Assembly (NCBI GenBank): GCA_027924585.1
Contig: BSBM01001932.1
Location: forward strand, 310,001 to 374,000
From: Larix kaempferi
Lineage: Eukaryota > Streptophyta > Pinopsida > Pinales > Pinaceae
Length of the DNA: 64,000 nucleotides
Direction: 5' to 3'
The first letter of the stretch is position 1; each line of letters opens with the position of its first letter. The notes beneath the pieces are model-generated. The model saw only the letters and a program-made list of their open reading frames with translations. It ran no database searches and was not told the origin of the DNA. The position numbers and the translations under genes were made by a program. Below are positions 10,083-19,466 of this stretch, piece after piece.

Positions 10083-12371
10083 TCAGGCCTTCCGGCTGTA
10101 GTGGCTTGTTTCCTGTACCAGGTTGTCTTGTCTTAGAACTTGCGATCTAATATCATTATGCGGAATTGCGACAGAACTTGAAGCTCTCGGATCTGAGAAA
10201 TACTCTTGAGCTTGCTTGAATGCTTCTCTTTGCTTCTGCAGATTAAGTGGGGCTGGTTTAATATTAGTGCGGCGCACCCATTGCGTCGCTTGCTTTCCAG
10301 TTCCCATCTCCGGCGCACCAGTGGTTGCTCCACTGCGCGTGACGATATTAACTGTAGGGTCTGGTTCTCTTTTTTCTGCTCCAATCAACTGAATATTCTG
10401 ATTGACCTGTGGCGTCTTTGCTTGCATCTTAGCCATCAACTGAGGGCATTCTTCAATGGCATGATCATAGGATTGACAGTATCTGCAGAGGGTTGTAGGA
10501 TTTTGGCAATCCCTTGCAAAATGACCTTGTGCCCCACAATTATAACAAGTGATCTGTCCTCTTCCGCGACCAAAATTTGTTGTGCGTCCGCGACCCCTAT
10601 AATTTCCTGCTCGGCCATCGCGAGTTTGGCCATACTAGGGACCTGCTGTGGGTCCTTGTGTCTCTAATTGTACTCTATAAACATCATGCTTTCTTTCTAT
10701 CATAAGATCATATGCTCTACAATTGTTCTCATCATGGCCTACTGATTTACAGAAATTACAATATAGGTTCTTTGGAGTTTGTACATATTTCTGAAGTAAG
10801 TGGCATTCTTGTGGTCTATGACCTCTAGTTCTATAGATTTCGCACCAAGGCCCTTGTGCCTGTGGTAAAGGATTAGGTGCTCCAGTTGCAATATACTCTA
10901 TGAAAACGGGACAATGGTCCTTTGAATGACCTTGCGCTTTACATTTTGTACACCAAATTTCTTCCTTAACATCCTTGCCTTTCTTAATATCATGCACTTG
11001 CAGGGTTAAGTTTGCTAATTGGTTCTGCAACTGCGCAACATCGTTGCTTGTTCCAGCCATTGGTGAAGCTTCTAGTTTCATAGCCATCTCTAGAGCTTGT
11101 TCCTGAGTATTGAGATTCTGTTGCATAAGAGGAAGTCTAATGTGTGGGAGCAGCGCAGCAATGAACCATTCCTTATGTTGCTGTGTTGCAAACTCAAAGC
11201 TTACTTGATCTATCAAGGCTTTGAACTTCTGGTCAAAGTCCCATACTGATTCTGTAGGTAACTGTTTGATGTCTTTGAGCTCTGTTATACACTGTGATTC
11301 TGATTTAGGTTTCTTGAATTCTCTAATCATAGCATTCCTTACATCAGCAAGCGTCCTATTCTGTGCTGCTGAGTATTTCATGAACCAAGTTAAGGCTCTT
11401 TCTCTTAGTGTGGTTGCTCACTGAACCAGTTTAACAGCATCATCATTAATTTGCTTAATTGTCCAAACAGCTTCACATAGGAACCAGTGCTGCTCAGGGT
11501 CTTCTATCCCTGTTCCTCTAAAAGTTGGTAACTTCATGTCATCACCCATCCTTCTTGTGCTAGATTGAGGTGGAGGTGCTGTAGCAGTGCTTCTGGGCTG
11601 GTTAAATAAAGGTGGTGCTGAGGTACTAGAAGTACCGTGTGGGCTACTAGAAGTTGTTACTGCGGGGTTATACTGAGCTCCGTCTGGCTTTTGCGGTGTA
11701 AAGGGGTGATAAGTGATATGAGCACTCCCTTGTCTTTCTATATGGCTTGCTCTAAGAACTTGGCTATCTTCTGGGCTAGACTCAAAAGAATGGTGGTCAA
11801 GGCCTACTTTATATCGTTTTCCACTACGAGTGCAACCAATGAGTTCAGGATCACTATCGGAATCTGCGGACATTACTTGTCTATACTATTCATCGGAAGC
11901 TATGCATAGTTTTGCTTTTTCATACAGAAGCATTTTAATCCATAAGTTCAGAGAATTTAAGAACTTACCTCTGTGTGCTTGGAAGAAAATCCTCTCAGCT
12001 TCACTGAAACTCTTTCCTGTATCCACTGCAAACTCAGTGATGAAACCTTCCAGTAGACTATTCAACCAAAAGTCTACTGCGCGGGACACAGAATTGTCTA
12101 CCCGCTTCAAAATACTGACTAGCTCAGGTGTCCAAGCGACAGGTCGATCAACATGCACAGTGGGTCTAGTATCTGCTAACTTAGCTATCCAAGCATGCAA
12201 CTCAAGCGGAAATGTGACAAAGAAAATTTCGTGAAGGTCAGTATAGATATACTTCTGCAACCATTCTTCAGTCTGGAGCCTGGAGCTTTTGTTTTCTTGT
12301 TCAGCGAACTCTGTAGCCTTTAAATCAAACCAGTCTTCAATTTCTCTAGCTGTAGGATTCCAGTAACACAT
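10083..12371 (-). pseudogene. Gypsy gag with five zinc knuckles (element 3), three in-frame stops
   Basis: One minus-strand frame runs from ATG at 12371 to 10083, about 763 codons, broken only by stops at 11886 (TAG), 11418 (TGA) and 10635 (TAG). The first 160 residues are an unrecognised helical N-terminal part. The capsid signature LRERALTWFMKYSAAQNRTL follows. Then come five CCHC-like knuckles: CTKCKAQGHSKDHC, CEIYRTRGHRPQEC (second Cys lost), CNFCKSVGHDENNC, CYNCGAQGHFARDC and CRYCQSYDHAIEEC. Gag would package RNA and build particles. The upstream part could instead be a separate ORF1 as in Ogre elements, but it shares the gag frame. Confidence 0.85.
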
Positions 12372-12381
12372 GGGTTAGCTG

Positions 12382-12640
12382 AGCAACGGAACCCTTTGTT
12401 GACTCAACCAATCATAAAGCAACAACCTCGCATCGTCGGAGTAACAAGTCTAAGTCGCAAGGCAATGGAACCCTTTGTTGGCTCCCTCTTTCTATCTCGC
12501 TCGTCGCCAAAATAACAAGTCTCACAGTAACAAGTTACGAGGCAACGGAACCATTTGTTGGCTCCCTCTTTCTATCTCGCGCGTCGCCAAAATAACAAGT
12601 CTCACAGTAACAAGTTACGAGGCAACGGAACCATTTGTTG
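12382..12640 (-). repeat. 80-bp tandem array carrying repeated LTR-end plus PBS motifs
   Basis: Units start at 12461, 12541 and 12621, an exact 80-bp spacing, with a diverged unit from about 12382. Each unit contains GGCAACGGAACCATTTGTTGG or a close variant. On the minus strand that is the LTR terminus CCAACA plus the primer-binding site. The last unit is the real LTR junction. Confidence 0.85.
12621..12633 (-). other. Primer-binding site of element 3 (tRNA-Arg-like)
   Basis: The minus strand reads TGGTTCCGTTGCC starting two bases inside the LTR. It resembles the TGGCGCCGTTGCC site of plant Ogre/Tat gypsy elements, which use tRNA-Arg, but differs at positions 4 and 5. The lineage link is therefore an inference. 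Confidence 0.55.
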
Positions 12641-14068
12641 GCTGCTTTTGGACAGACCCGGGTTTTAATGAAGCGCAGCAACAAAACCCCTTAGCGCACT
12701 GGCCCTCTCGGCAACGAGCTGCGCAGCAGCTCGAGGTATCACCCGAAGTGGCTATGGGGGGCTAAGGAATCAGATTTCCTTAACCTAGGCGACGCGAAAA
12801 CTGTTCTTCCTTCCTTGACGATTCCTCAGAGCGGACTGCCTAGCTCTTCCGCAGACCCCTCGGCGTAGCTGCACTGAACTCTCGCTCAGCAGCCTAGCTG
12901 CGCGGTATCTCCGTTCCGCCGCACGGGGTGACTTATCCCCCGCGTCGGTGCTCTATATATCCTTTCTGCCCGTGCGCCCAGTGCAGTAATGCATTCCTCT
13001 ATCGCTGCGGCGACAGCGTTCTATAGATTCTTCGACACTTAATGATTATATTTACCAAGGAAGCTTCAAGAACGGACTCAACATATTCATAAAGATAACG
13101 CAACATTCACAGCAACATTCATTGAAACACCGATAACAACTCAGACATGCATTTACGCGATCACTACCAAAACAACAAGACGTGAAGAATTCACCTCCTC
13201 GGGAAATCACGTCCACAGGGAGTGTTTCATATATTAACTCAAAGGGGACTTATACAATAATGCTGCGCACACAGCTGCAGCCTTAGATCTTTCCAGGAAA
13301 CTCCACGCACACAGCTGGGAGCCCTTCTCTCGATCTAGTCTCTTCCTCTACAGAGATTACAATAGTTCAGACGTCGACTCAGACTGTCTGCAACTCAGGG
13401 ATTAACTCCACGGCTATCCCGACTCTAATTCTTGCTTCTTACAACACAATAGAAGACTGAATGGCTAGCTTACTAGCTGACTGACTGGAAACCACTAACT
13501 AGCCAGCTTACTAACTAACCTTTTCCCTTATCAATTATACATATATATAGGTGGCCATGGCGGTCGCACCTTTACAAAACTGTGGGCCTTTCCCAACAGT
13601 AATCCCCAAAAACCCTAACCACGCACATGGCTAGGTGTACTGTAGGCACCGCTTGCAGTCATGTCGCCGCTTCCTGCAGGTTCCGTGACTTCCGGCGCAG
13701 ATTGCGGGTATGGGCACCTTGTCCTTCGCATTCAATGCTTTGGTACGTTGCTCCTCCTTGATCCGAGCAACCATAACTTCTGTACTTAGCCTTAAATGAG
13801 GGTAGTTGAGCCCTCTACTCCGTCGCTTCATTTATTATGGTAGTTGAGCTTTCTATTCAGACACCTTCATTCTTCTATGACGTGCGCGCGAGCTCTGCGA
13901 GTTCCAGTCCGTAACCTGCGTTGAGCTCATCCATCTGGCACCGTACTGCGCACCGTCTGCTTCTACCCAAAAATTGGTGCTTCTTCAAAATTAGCACTTT
14001 CCTTCAATACTTGTGCTTTTTCCTCAAAATTCGCAGCTTTACCATAGCTACGGCCTTAGGCTCCAACA
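12636..14068 (-). repeat. Element 3 5' LTR
   Basis: This is a 1433-bp copy of 5307-6739, followed by GTAAC at 14069-14073. Its inner end CCAACA abuts the primer-binding site and runs into the 80-bp tandem array at 12382-12640. Confidence 0.92.
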
Positions 14069-14073
14069 GTAAC

Positions 14074-15143
14074 CAACTTACGAAGTTAATTGATCGACGT
14101 CGACTACACCATACTAAGACCACTGAGTCATGTCGCCTATACCTCCCACCGACCAATGAACCTATGCCGACTAGAATTCAGGTTATGCATTACTACATCT
14201 GTCGACTGCCAACTAATGGAAACTGTCGACCAGCACACCTCGTCGACCAGGATGCAGAGAAGATGTCGTAATGGAGTCGTCGTTGTCTAGAAATCATTGA
14301 TACTCGACTTGGGTCAATTCACTTAAGAATAATGTTGAGAGTATTTGTATGGTCATCGTTTTAAATGGTCCATACTATTTTTTATAGTCGTTCAACGAGT
14401 CACATTATCTTATTCCTTGGTTCATGCATCACAAATTGCATCTATTTGTAATGTTGAAGTCATTTCCAAGTAGAGTCATTAAGTAAATTTATGTTGAGTC
14501 GGTTGAGTCATTTGTAAGTGACTCTCTTGAAATTTTGAACAAAAGTATGGATGCACCTGATAAAATGGTCGAGGTGTTATGGTCATTGCTTCATTTGGTC
14601 CATTTGGTCGATGATTTTTTTCAGTATGGTAAAAGTTGTAAAAAAAAAAAAAACCAAGTCGGTCTCTTGCCGACATTGTCAATCAAGTCAAGTCGAGTCG
14701 AGTCGAGTCGGCCTCAACCAATATCAATTAGTATCGACCACAAGAAGCAACGACACATTTAGAAACTTGCAGGAAGCCTCATGATAGAAGTTGTCGACGA
14801 AGACCTCATTCAAGCATAAGACATATATACCACACAGAAAAATAGCTTCACGCTTAATGATGACAAACGAACACTTAAATCGACCAAGCCCCCTAGTACT
14901 AAAATACATAAGCATCTCTTGAGTGTCATTTCAGAAGTTTGAAGGTGGTTGGTGAGATGGTGTAAAGGTAGATCATGGAAGCCCTCGTAGTTCCTGGATC
15001 GATGAAGATGAATTCCGGCAGGAAGGAGAAAGGGTGAGGCTCGATTGACGGCTACCAAATTGCTGACAAAGGATAAATAAATCACAATTCATGGTTTTTC
15101 CTGCTTTCTTCGGGATGAAGAAAGGCTTTGTTGGTGGGGGATA
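14074..15143 (+). other. Element 2 internal region, right part, no gene recognised
   Basis: This is the continuation of the element 2 interior after element 3. It is rich in GTCGAC and GAGTC motifs, with a short GAGTC tandem run at about 14691-14710 and a 13-A run at about 14641-14653. No Gag, protease, RT or integrase motif is visible on either strand. Confidence 0.6.
15131..15143 (+). other. Polypurine tract of element 2
   Basis: TTGGTGGGGGATA lies directly before the right LTR. A purine-rich run at this place primes plus-strand DNA synthesis in LTR elements and sets the orientation of element 2. Confidence 0.7.
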
Positions 15144-15368
15144 TGTTGAGGGGCCGCAATGCCTTTCCATATTCATCATTAATGTATTTGATTAAAAGAG
15201 TAGTTGGAGTGGGTGCAACCGCTACAACCATATTTATCATGTATAAATACTTGTTCAATATTAATGCAAAGTGACTGAACGTTTCGTCCACTTGTTGTTC
15301 TTCTTGTTATTCTGGTGTGTATGCTTATTATGTGCTTGAATGTCTGTGTAATCGCATAGATTACAACA
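15144..15368 (+). repeat. Element 2 right LTR
   Basis: This 225-bp copy matches 4065-4289 in length with no net indel. A TATA-like motif is at about 15239-15249. It is followed by CCCCC, the right copy of the target-site duplication. Confidence 0.9.
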
Positions 15369-15373
15369 CCCCC

Positions 15374-15531
15374 GAACCCCCGCTAGGGGGGGGATCCCAA
15401 ACTAGTCTCTGCCCCCCATGGCAACTATTTTGGGGGGGTAATCCCCCCCAAACCCCCCCGACATGGGCTGGGATCTAGACATGGCTGAAAAACGACCTCT
15501 GAATAAGGAAGATCAAGCTCCACAACCAACA
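15374..15531 (-). repeat. Element 1 5' LTR, outer part
   Basis: This segment completes the LTR broken at 4064. It ends in CTCCACAACCAACA, so on the minus strand the LTR starts TGTTGGTTGTGGAG. The related solo LTR ends in CTCCACACCCAACA. It contains several runs of 5-8 G or C in both orientations (15369-15462) that can pair with one another. Confidence 0.8.
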
Positions 15532-15615
15532 AAAGGTCGACAAGGAATGATCTAAATCACAATATGATCAACACATTCACCCTTATATCTTTTCCAAAGG
15601 TGACATGGTACTATC

Positions 15616-16298
15616 TGTTAGTTTTTCAGAATTTACTTCAATTTGATCTAGGATCTTAACTAAGAGAACAACATGTACAGCATATCTACAACATATCAAT
15701 CATAGACACAATAATGCAAGCACACAAGAGACACGGAGTTTCACCGGGGAAAACCAAGAAGGTGAAAAACCCCGCAACTTCCTCAGAGATAGATAGAGCA
15801 ATGATACAACCCAAGTACAAGAGATAGTCCTCCTAGCAGCAGCTTCTCCTTCTCCATAACTGCGCCACTCTCCAATGAGAGTATGGGTGAGAAAGTGAAT
15901 GATTAAATAGAGTGCCTCCCGCACTCTATTTATACTTGACTTGACTTTCCTAATAACCTTTACTAGGGCGGCCTTAACTTAACCACATAAGATAATGTTG
16001 ACGGGGCTGCCCCCCAATAGGGTGGTCTAATAACCCTTTAACCCACATGACTTATACAGGGCCGACCTCAACAAGGTGGTCTAATAACCCATCAAGTATA
16101 AGTTACGACACTTACAATATAAATGATGACACTTCCGTATAGAGGAATAATAACATCTCTATAGGAATACAAGCACTTCCGTATAGAGGAATAATAACAT
16201 CTCTATAGGAATACAATCACTTCTGTATAGAGGAATAATAACATCTCTATAGGAATACAATATACATATATGAAATACATTCCGAAGTTACATCAACA
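15616..16298 (-). repeat. Element 4 3' LTR (683 bp)
   Basis: The plus strand starts TGTTAGTTTTTCAG and ends TTACATCAACA. On the minus strand a TATA box, GTATAAATAGAG, lies at 15924-15935. The LTR contains three copies of a 44-bp unit, against two in the other LTR, which accounts for most of the 50-bp length difference. Confidence 0.9.
16131..16262 (-). repeat. 44-bp tandem repeat inside the element 4 LTR
   Basis: Units start at 16131, 16175 and 16219 (ACTTCCGTATAGAGGAATAA and so on). The matching region of the other LTR, from about 22089, has two units. Confidence 0.9.
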
Positions 16299-16310
16299 CT
16301 CCCTCTTAAA
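16299..16310 (-). other. Polypurine tract of element 4
   Basis: The minus strand reads TTTAAGAGGGAG directly before the LTR start TGTTGATG. Confidence 0.8.
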
Positions 16311-16933
16311 TAGGAAGGTATTTCTCGACACATGTATTCTAGCACAAGTCTTCTTGTCTGGATCATCATCACTGATCATCGTCATCATCACTGCTGCTGC
16401 TATCTCAATCAATCTCTCATCTACTCATCATAGGAAGTTATACAGAGCCATTCCTTTTTCATACTAGATGTAGGCCCACCACCTGTAGGTCTTCATCATC
16501 ACTGGCCATACTGTGGAATCCTCAGGACTGATTACGTGTGTTAAGCCAAAACCTCGAAAGAGCATCCCAAGACTGATTACGAGCATACTGCTCAACCTAT
16601 CAGATCTCCCAGGATCTTTTACATGCAACTGCACATCCTGTCCATGGCCATGGAGTATCATCCTGATACTCATGATCATACTGATCATGTCATCTCAGCG
16701 AGCAAGACATTAAGTAGGTACACCTCAGGACTGATTACACTGCCTCTGCAAAACCCGCAAGATCTCCTAGGACTGATTACACTGCCTCTGCAAAACCTGC
16801 AAGAGCATCTCATCACTGATCATATGCCTCTGCAAAACCTGTGTACCATACTGTCACATCATCGTCTTCAGATCATCGTCATCGTCCACGGAGCACAACC
16901 CAGATGCACACACACAACACTTACACTCACCGG
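16311..16933 (-). other. 3' untranslated part of element 4, CATCATC and GATTACACTGCC repeats
   Basis: This stretch lies between the polypurine tract and the minisatellite array. It is rich in CATCATC and TGATCATC motifs and holds partial tandem copies of GGACTGATTACACTGCCTCT around 16726-16830. Plus-strand open frames here, such as one from 16623, arise from repeat periodicity. No gene is supported. Confidence 0.65.
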
Positions 16934-17430
16934 CATGGAAGGACTTTCCTCTAACCATCCGGGAAAGGCTCAGCACTTACACTCACTAGCATGGAAGGAC
17001 TTTCCTCTGACCATCTGGGAAAGGCTCACAGCACTTACATCAACGATCATGGAAGGAATTTCCTCTAACGATGTCGGAATGGCTACAGTAATTACATCAC
17101 AACCATGGAAGTACTTTCCTCTGACCATGTCGGAAAAGCTTGGCAATTACATCACGACCATGGAAGGACTTTCCTCTGACCATGTCGGAAAAGCCATGCC
17201 CAACACTTACATCTCTCCATGGAAGGACTTTCCTCTGACCATGCGAGAATGGCCCAGCCCTTACATCTCACCATAGAAGAACTTTCCTCTAACTATGTGA
17301 GAATGGCTCCGCCCAGCCCTTACATTTCACCATGGAAGGACTTTCCTCTAACCATGTGAAAATGGCCCAGCCCTTACATCTCACCATGGAAGGACTTTCC
17401 TCTAACCATGTGAGAATGGCCCCATGTGCA
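16934..17430 (-). repeat. Minisatellite of about nine 50-60-bp units in the element 4 3' region
   Basis: Units begin CATGGAAGGACTTTCCTCT near 16934, 16990, 17048, 17104, 17159, 17218, 17273, 17332 and 17385. Each is followed by a variable ACCATGTGAGAATGGC-like part and TTACATC. The array lies between the end of pol and the polypurine tract. One further diverged unit occurs alone near 18485. Confidence 0.85.
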
Positions 17431-17448
17431 TCTGTGTCTCCAGACTCA

Positions 17449-18138
17449 TCACTTCCCCTTGGAAGGTATCTCGATCTGAAGTACACCAAGTCTCCCTCTG
17501 AAGTATTCAAACTTCACTCTGGCTAGCGGCTTGGTCAACACATCGGCTATCTGCTCATCCGTCTCAACATACAGGAGCTTCACTGCTCCTCTCTGTACCA
17601 TATCCCTGATATAGTGATACTTGATCTCAATGTGCTTCGACTTGTCATGGAACACTGGGTTCTCTGACAACTTCACACAACTCTGGTTGTCATAATATAT
17701 ACAAGTAGCACTCAGCTGGAGATCAAACAAATCAGACAGTAGCTTCCTAAGCCATACTGCCTCACAACTGGCCTAACAAGCTGCAACATACTCTGCTTCG
17801 GCTGTACTCAGTGCCACACAGGACTGATTCCTGCTAAAACAAGAGATCATACCGGATCCCATACTGAAGCAACACCACGAAGTGCTCTTCCGATCAATGG
17901 CACTGCCTACCCAATCCGAATCAACATAACCCTCCAGGTTAAACTTTTGATTCACCTCATACTTGAGCCCATAGTCAACTGTACCCTTCGGGTACCTCAG
18001 AATATGCTTTGCAGCTATTAGGTGAACATGTCTCGGATCTGTCAAATACTTGCTCAAGGTGTTCACCGCAAAGCAGATATCTGGTCTCATATTCATCAGG
18101 TACATCAAGGACCCAATCATCTGACAATACATCATCAC
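17449..18138 (-). pseudogene. copia RT C-terminal part and RNase H (element 4)
   Basis: One minus-strand frame with a single stop at 17773 reads CQMIGSLMYLMNMRPDICFA, GYVDSDWVGSAIDRKSTSW, SCVALSTAEAEYVAAC, then CIYYDNQSCVKLSENPVFHD and TDEQIADVLTKPLARVKFEY. These are the copia RT tail and RNase H in the right order, with the RNase H catalytic acidic residues present. It would degrade the RNA strand during reverse transcription. The stop is TAG where family members usually have a glutamine-like position, a one-base change. Beyond 18138 the frame leaves pol sequence abruptly. Confidence 0.92.
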
Positions 18139-18563
18139 ATGATCATCCTGATCATCATCACAACATCATCCTGATGCATATCATCTGGAGCAACACCCTG
18201 AAGCTCATCATCCATTATCATCCTGATCATACACTGCGTCCTCCTGATACATACAAAGTATCTACCTGATACATATACAAGTACATGATCCACCTGATCA
18301 TATCAAGCATCCAACATGATGCATATACAAATACATGATCCAACTGATCATATCCAGCATCCAACATGATGCATATACAAATACATGATCCAACTGATCA
18401 TATCCAGCATCCAACATTATGCATATACAAAGCAGTAATTGGAGCATCATCCTGATGCTCATCACACAACGCTTACATCCACAACCATGGGAAGGATCCT
18501 CCTCTCACCATGCTTGGAATGGCTCCTACAAATGTGTCCCGTCACTTCTTCCTTGAAGTATCA
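18139..18563 (-). repeat. Repeat block replacing the RT core of element 4 (three 50-bp units)
   Basis: The stretch between the RT start and RNase H should encode the RT palm. Instead it holds CATCATCCTGATCATC-rich sequence and a 50-bp tandem repeat (unit starts 18321, 18371 and 18421, with a diverged copy from about 18271). It also holds one unit resembling the 3' minisatellite (about 18480-18560). The end of this block resembles 17385-17475. Confidence 0.8.
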
Positions 18564-18848
18564 TCAATCTGAAGAACACAAAGCAAGAAAGTTGTCTCGA
18601 CATCGATCTGGTGTATCTTCCATTTCATCACTTGCTTTGTATTTCTCTATGCTTCCTTCTGCAGCATGCTTGATCCACTTGGAAGTCACAACAGACTTCC
18701 CTTCAGGTCTTGGGACCACATCCCAAACATCATTCTTCATGATCGACGGATCATGGCATTCTTCCCGGATCCTGGGAACTTCAATATCTTCAATAGATAA
18801 CTTTGTTGCTGGAACAAATGTTGTATTCCTTCTTTTGTAGGTGCTCAT
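18564..18848 (-). pseudogene. copia RT N-terminal fragment (element 4)
   Basis: The minus strand reads IMKNDVWDVVPRPEGKSVVT, then SKWIKHAAEGSIEKYKA. This is the conserved start of plant copia RT. A three-residue gap is seen where relatives have KWIYKIKHA. Similarity ends right after KYKA, where RFVARGF is expected, and the sequence changes to repeat-block DNA. The palm and YVDD box are missing, so it is inactive. Confidence 0.9.
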
Positions 18849-19271
18849 ATACGATCTTTCCTACAAAAACAAGTTAAATTGCATGATTAGAAACTTCTCA
18901 TAGTTTTCAGAACAAATTCTTACACGTAAAGAAATATGTCATACAGTCATGCAATTCTTTTAGCCAATGCTTCAATACAACATTTATCCATATCCCGTAA
19001 CTTTCTAGATGCCTTCCAATCTCTACCAGAACATTTTTAAGAGTGTGCACAACTCCCAACATGTCAGCAAAGAGGTTTCATTCTAGATAAGTAGCAATGG
19101 AATGTTGTACAGTGCCATAGGCCACTTACCCATCACATGCATATTAGTAGTATACTGTTCATTAATGCAATTATTCTAATATGCATATTACACAACCTAA
19201 GTCTAGGAACATAAGTATATATATCATTGAACAGTATTATTTAGACAATCAAATATAGAAGAAATGACAAT

Positions 19272-19466
19272 TCAAATACTTATCTTTGTTTGTTTGTTGG
19301 GTTGACTCCCTCTTAGTCTTTGTTTCCTTTTTGAAACTCCATTCTGATGTGGATTGTGAGAAGTGGTCAAATCCCTCTGAATGTCTGCATCCTTACAGAA
19401 ACTACTAGAGTGTGCTCCCTCTTGATCTTTGCTTCCTCGATTACCTGTCCTTGAACTTATATCCAT
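19272..19466 (-). pseudogene. copia integrase remnant (element 4)
   Basis: A short minus-strand frame contains FCKDADIQRDLTTSHNPHQN followed by GVSKRKQ. This matches the integrase core end of plant copia (usually FC...GI.RE.T.PY.PQQNGVAERKN), in which the Glu of DDE lies in the ERKN block. Here that Glu is replaced by Ser-Lys. The rest of the integrase is not recognisable. Confidence 0.75.

Larger units (their letters stand above)
5307..14068 (-). mobile_element. Element 3: non-autonomous Ty3/gypsy derivative nested in element 2
   Basis: Two 1433-bp LTRs (5307-6739 and 12636-14068) are flanked by GTAAC at 5302-5306 and at 14069-14073. By hand I count about 30 substitutions and no net length difference between them, so this is the youngest of the three nested elements. 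On the minus strand the order is primer-binding site array, gag, protease, gag-like domains, RT N-terminus, coiled-coil ORF, polypurine tract. RT palm, RNase H and integrase are missing. It would need partner enzymes in trans. Confidence 0.92.
4065..15368 (+). mobile_element. Element 2: small non-coding LTR element nested in element 1
   Basis: Two 225-bp direct repeats, 4065-4289 and 15144-15368, start TGTTGAGG and end TACAACA. They are flanked by CCCCC at 4060-4064 and at 15369-15373, a 5-bp target-site duplication. A purine tract before the right LTR sets the plus orientation. Without the nested element 3 its internal region is only about 2.1 kb and shows no Gag or Pol similarity, so it must have been mobilised by another element's proteins. 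The LTRs differ at 16 of 225 positions by my count. Confidence 0.9.
1..15531 (-). mobile_element. Element 1: Ty1/copia LTR retrotransposon, decayed, continues past the window start
   Basis: Read on the minus strand the order is 5' LTR, initiator-Met primer-binding site, gag, protease, integrase, reverse transcriptase, RNase H, which is the Ty1/copia order. The 3' end and 3' LTR lie beyond position 1. The 5' LTR is split into 3633-4064 and 15374-15531 by a nested element with its own target-site duplication. All coding parts carry stop codons or frameshifts, so the copy is dead. A solo LTR at 49468-50024 belongs to the same family and supports the outer LTR boundary. Confidence 0.9.

Noticed and set aside
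14090-14784. Overlapping plus-strand frames of 66-77 codons in the element 2 interior
   Set aside because: Different frames overlap with no recognisable motif; composition is driven by GTCGA and GAGTC repeats.
16623-17276. 217-codon plus-strand open frame
   Set aside because: It is made of minisatellite units whose length is often a multiple of three, runs opposite to the element's coding strand, and has no domain.
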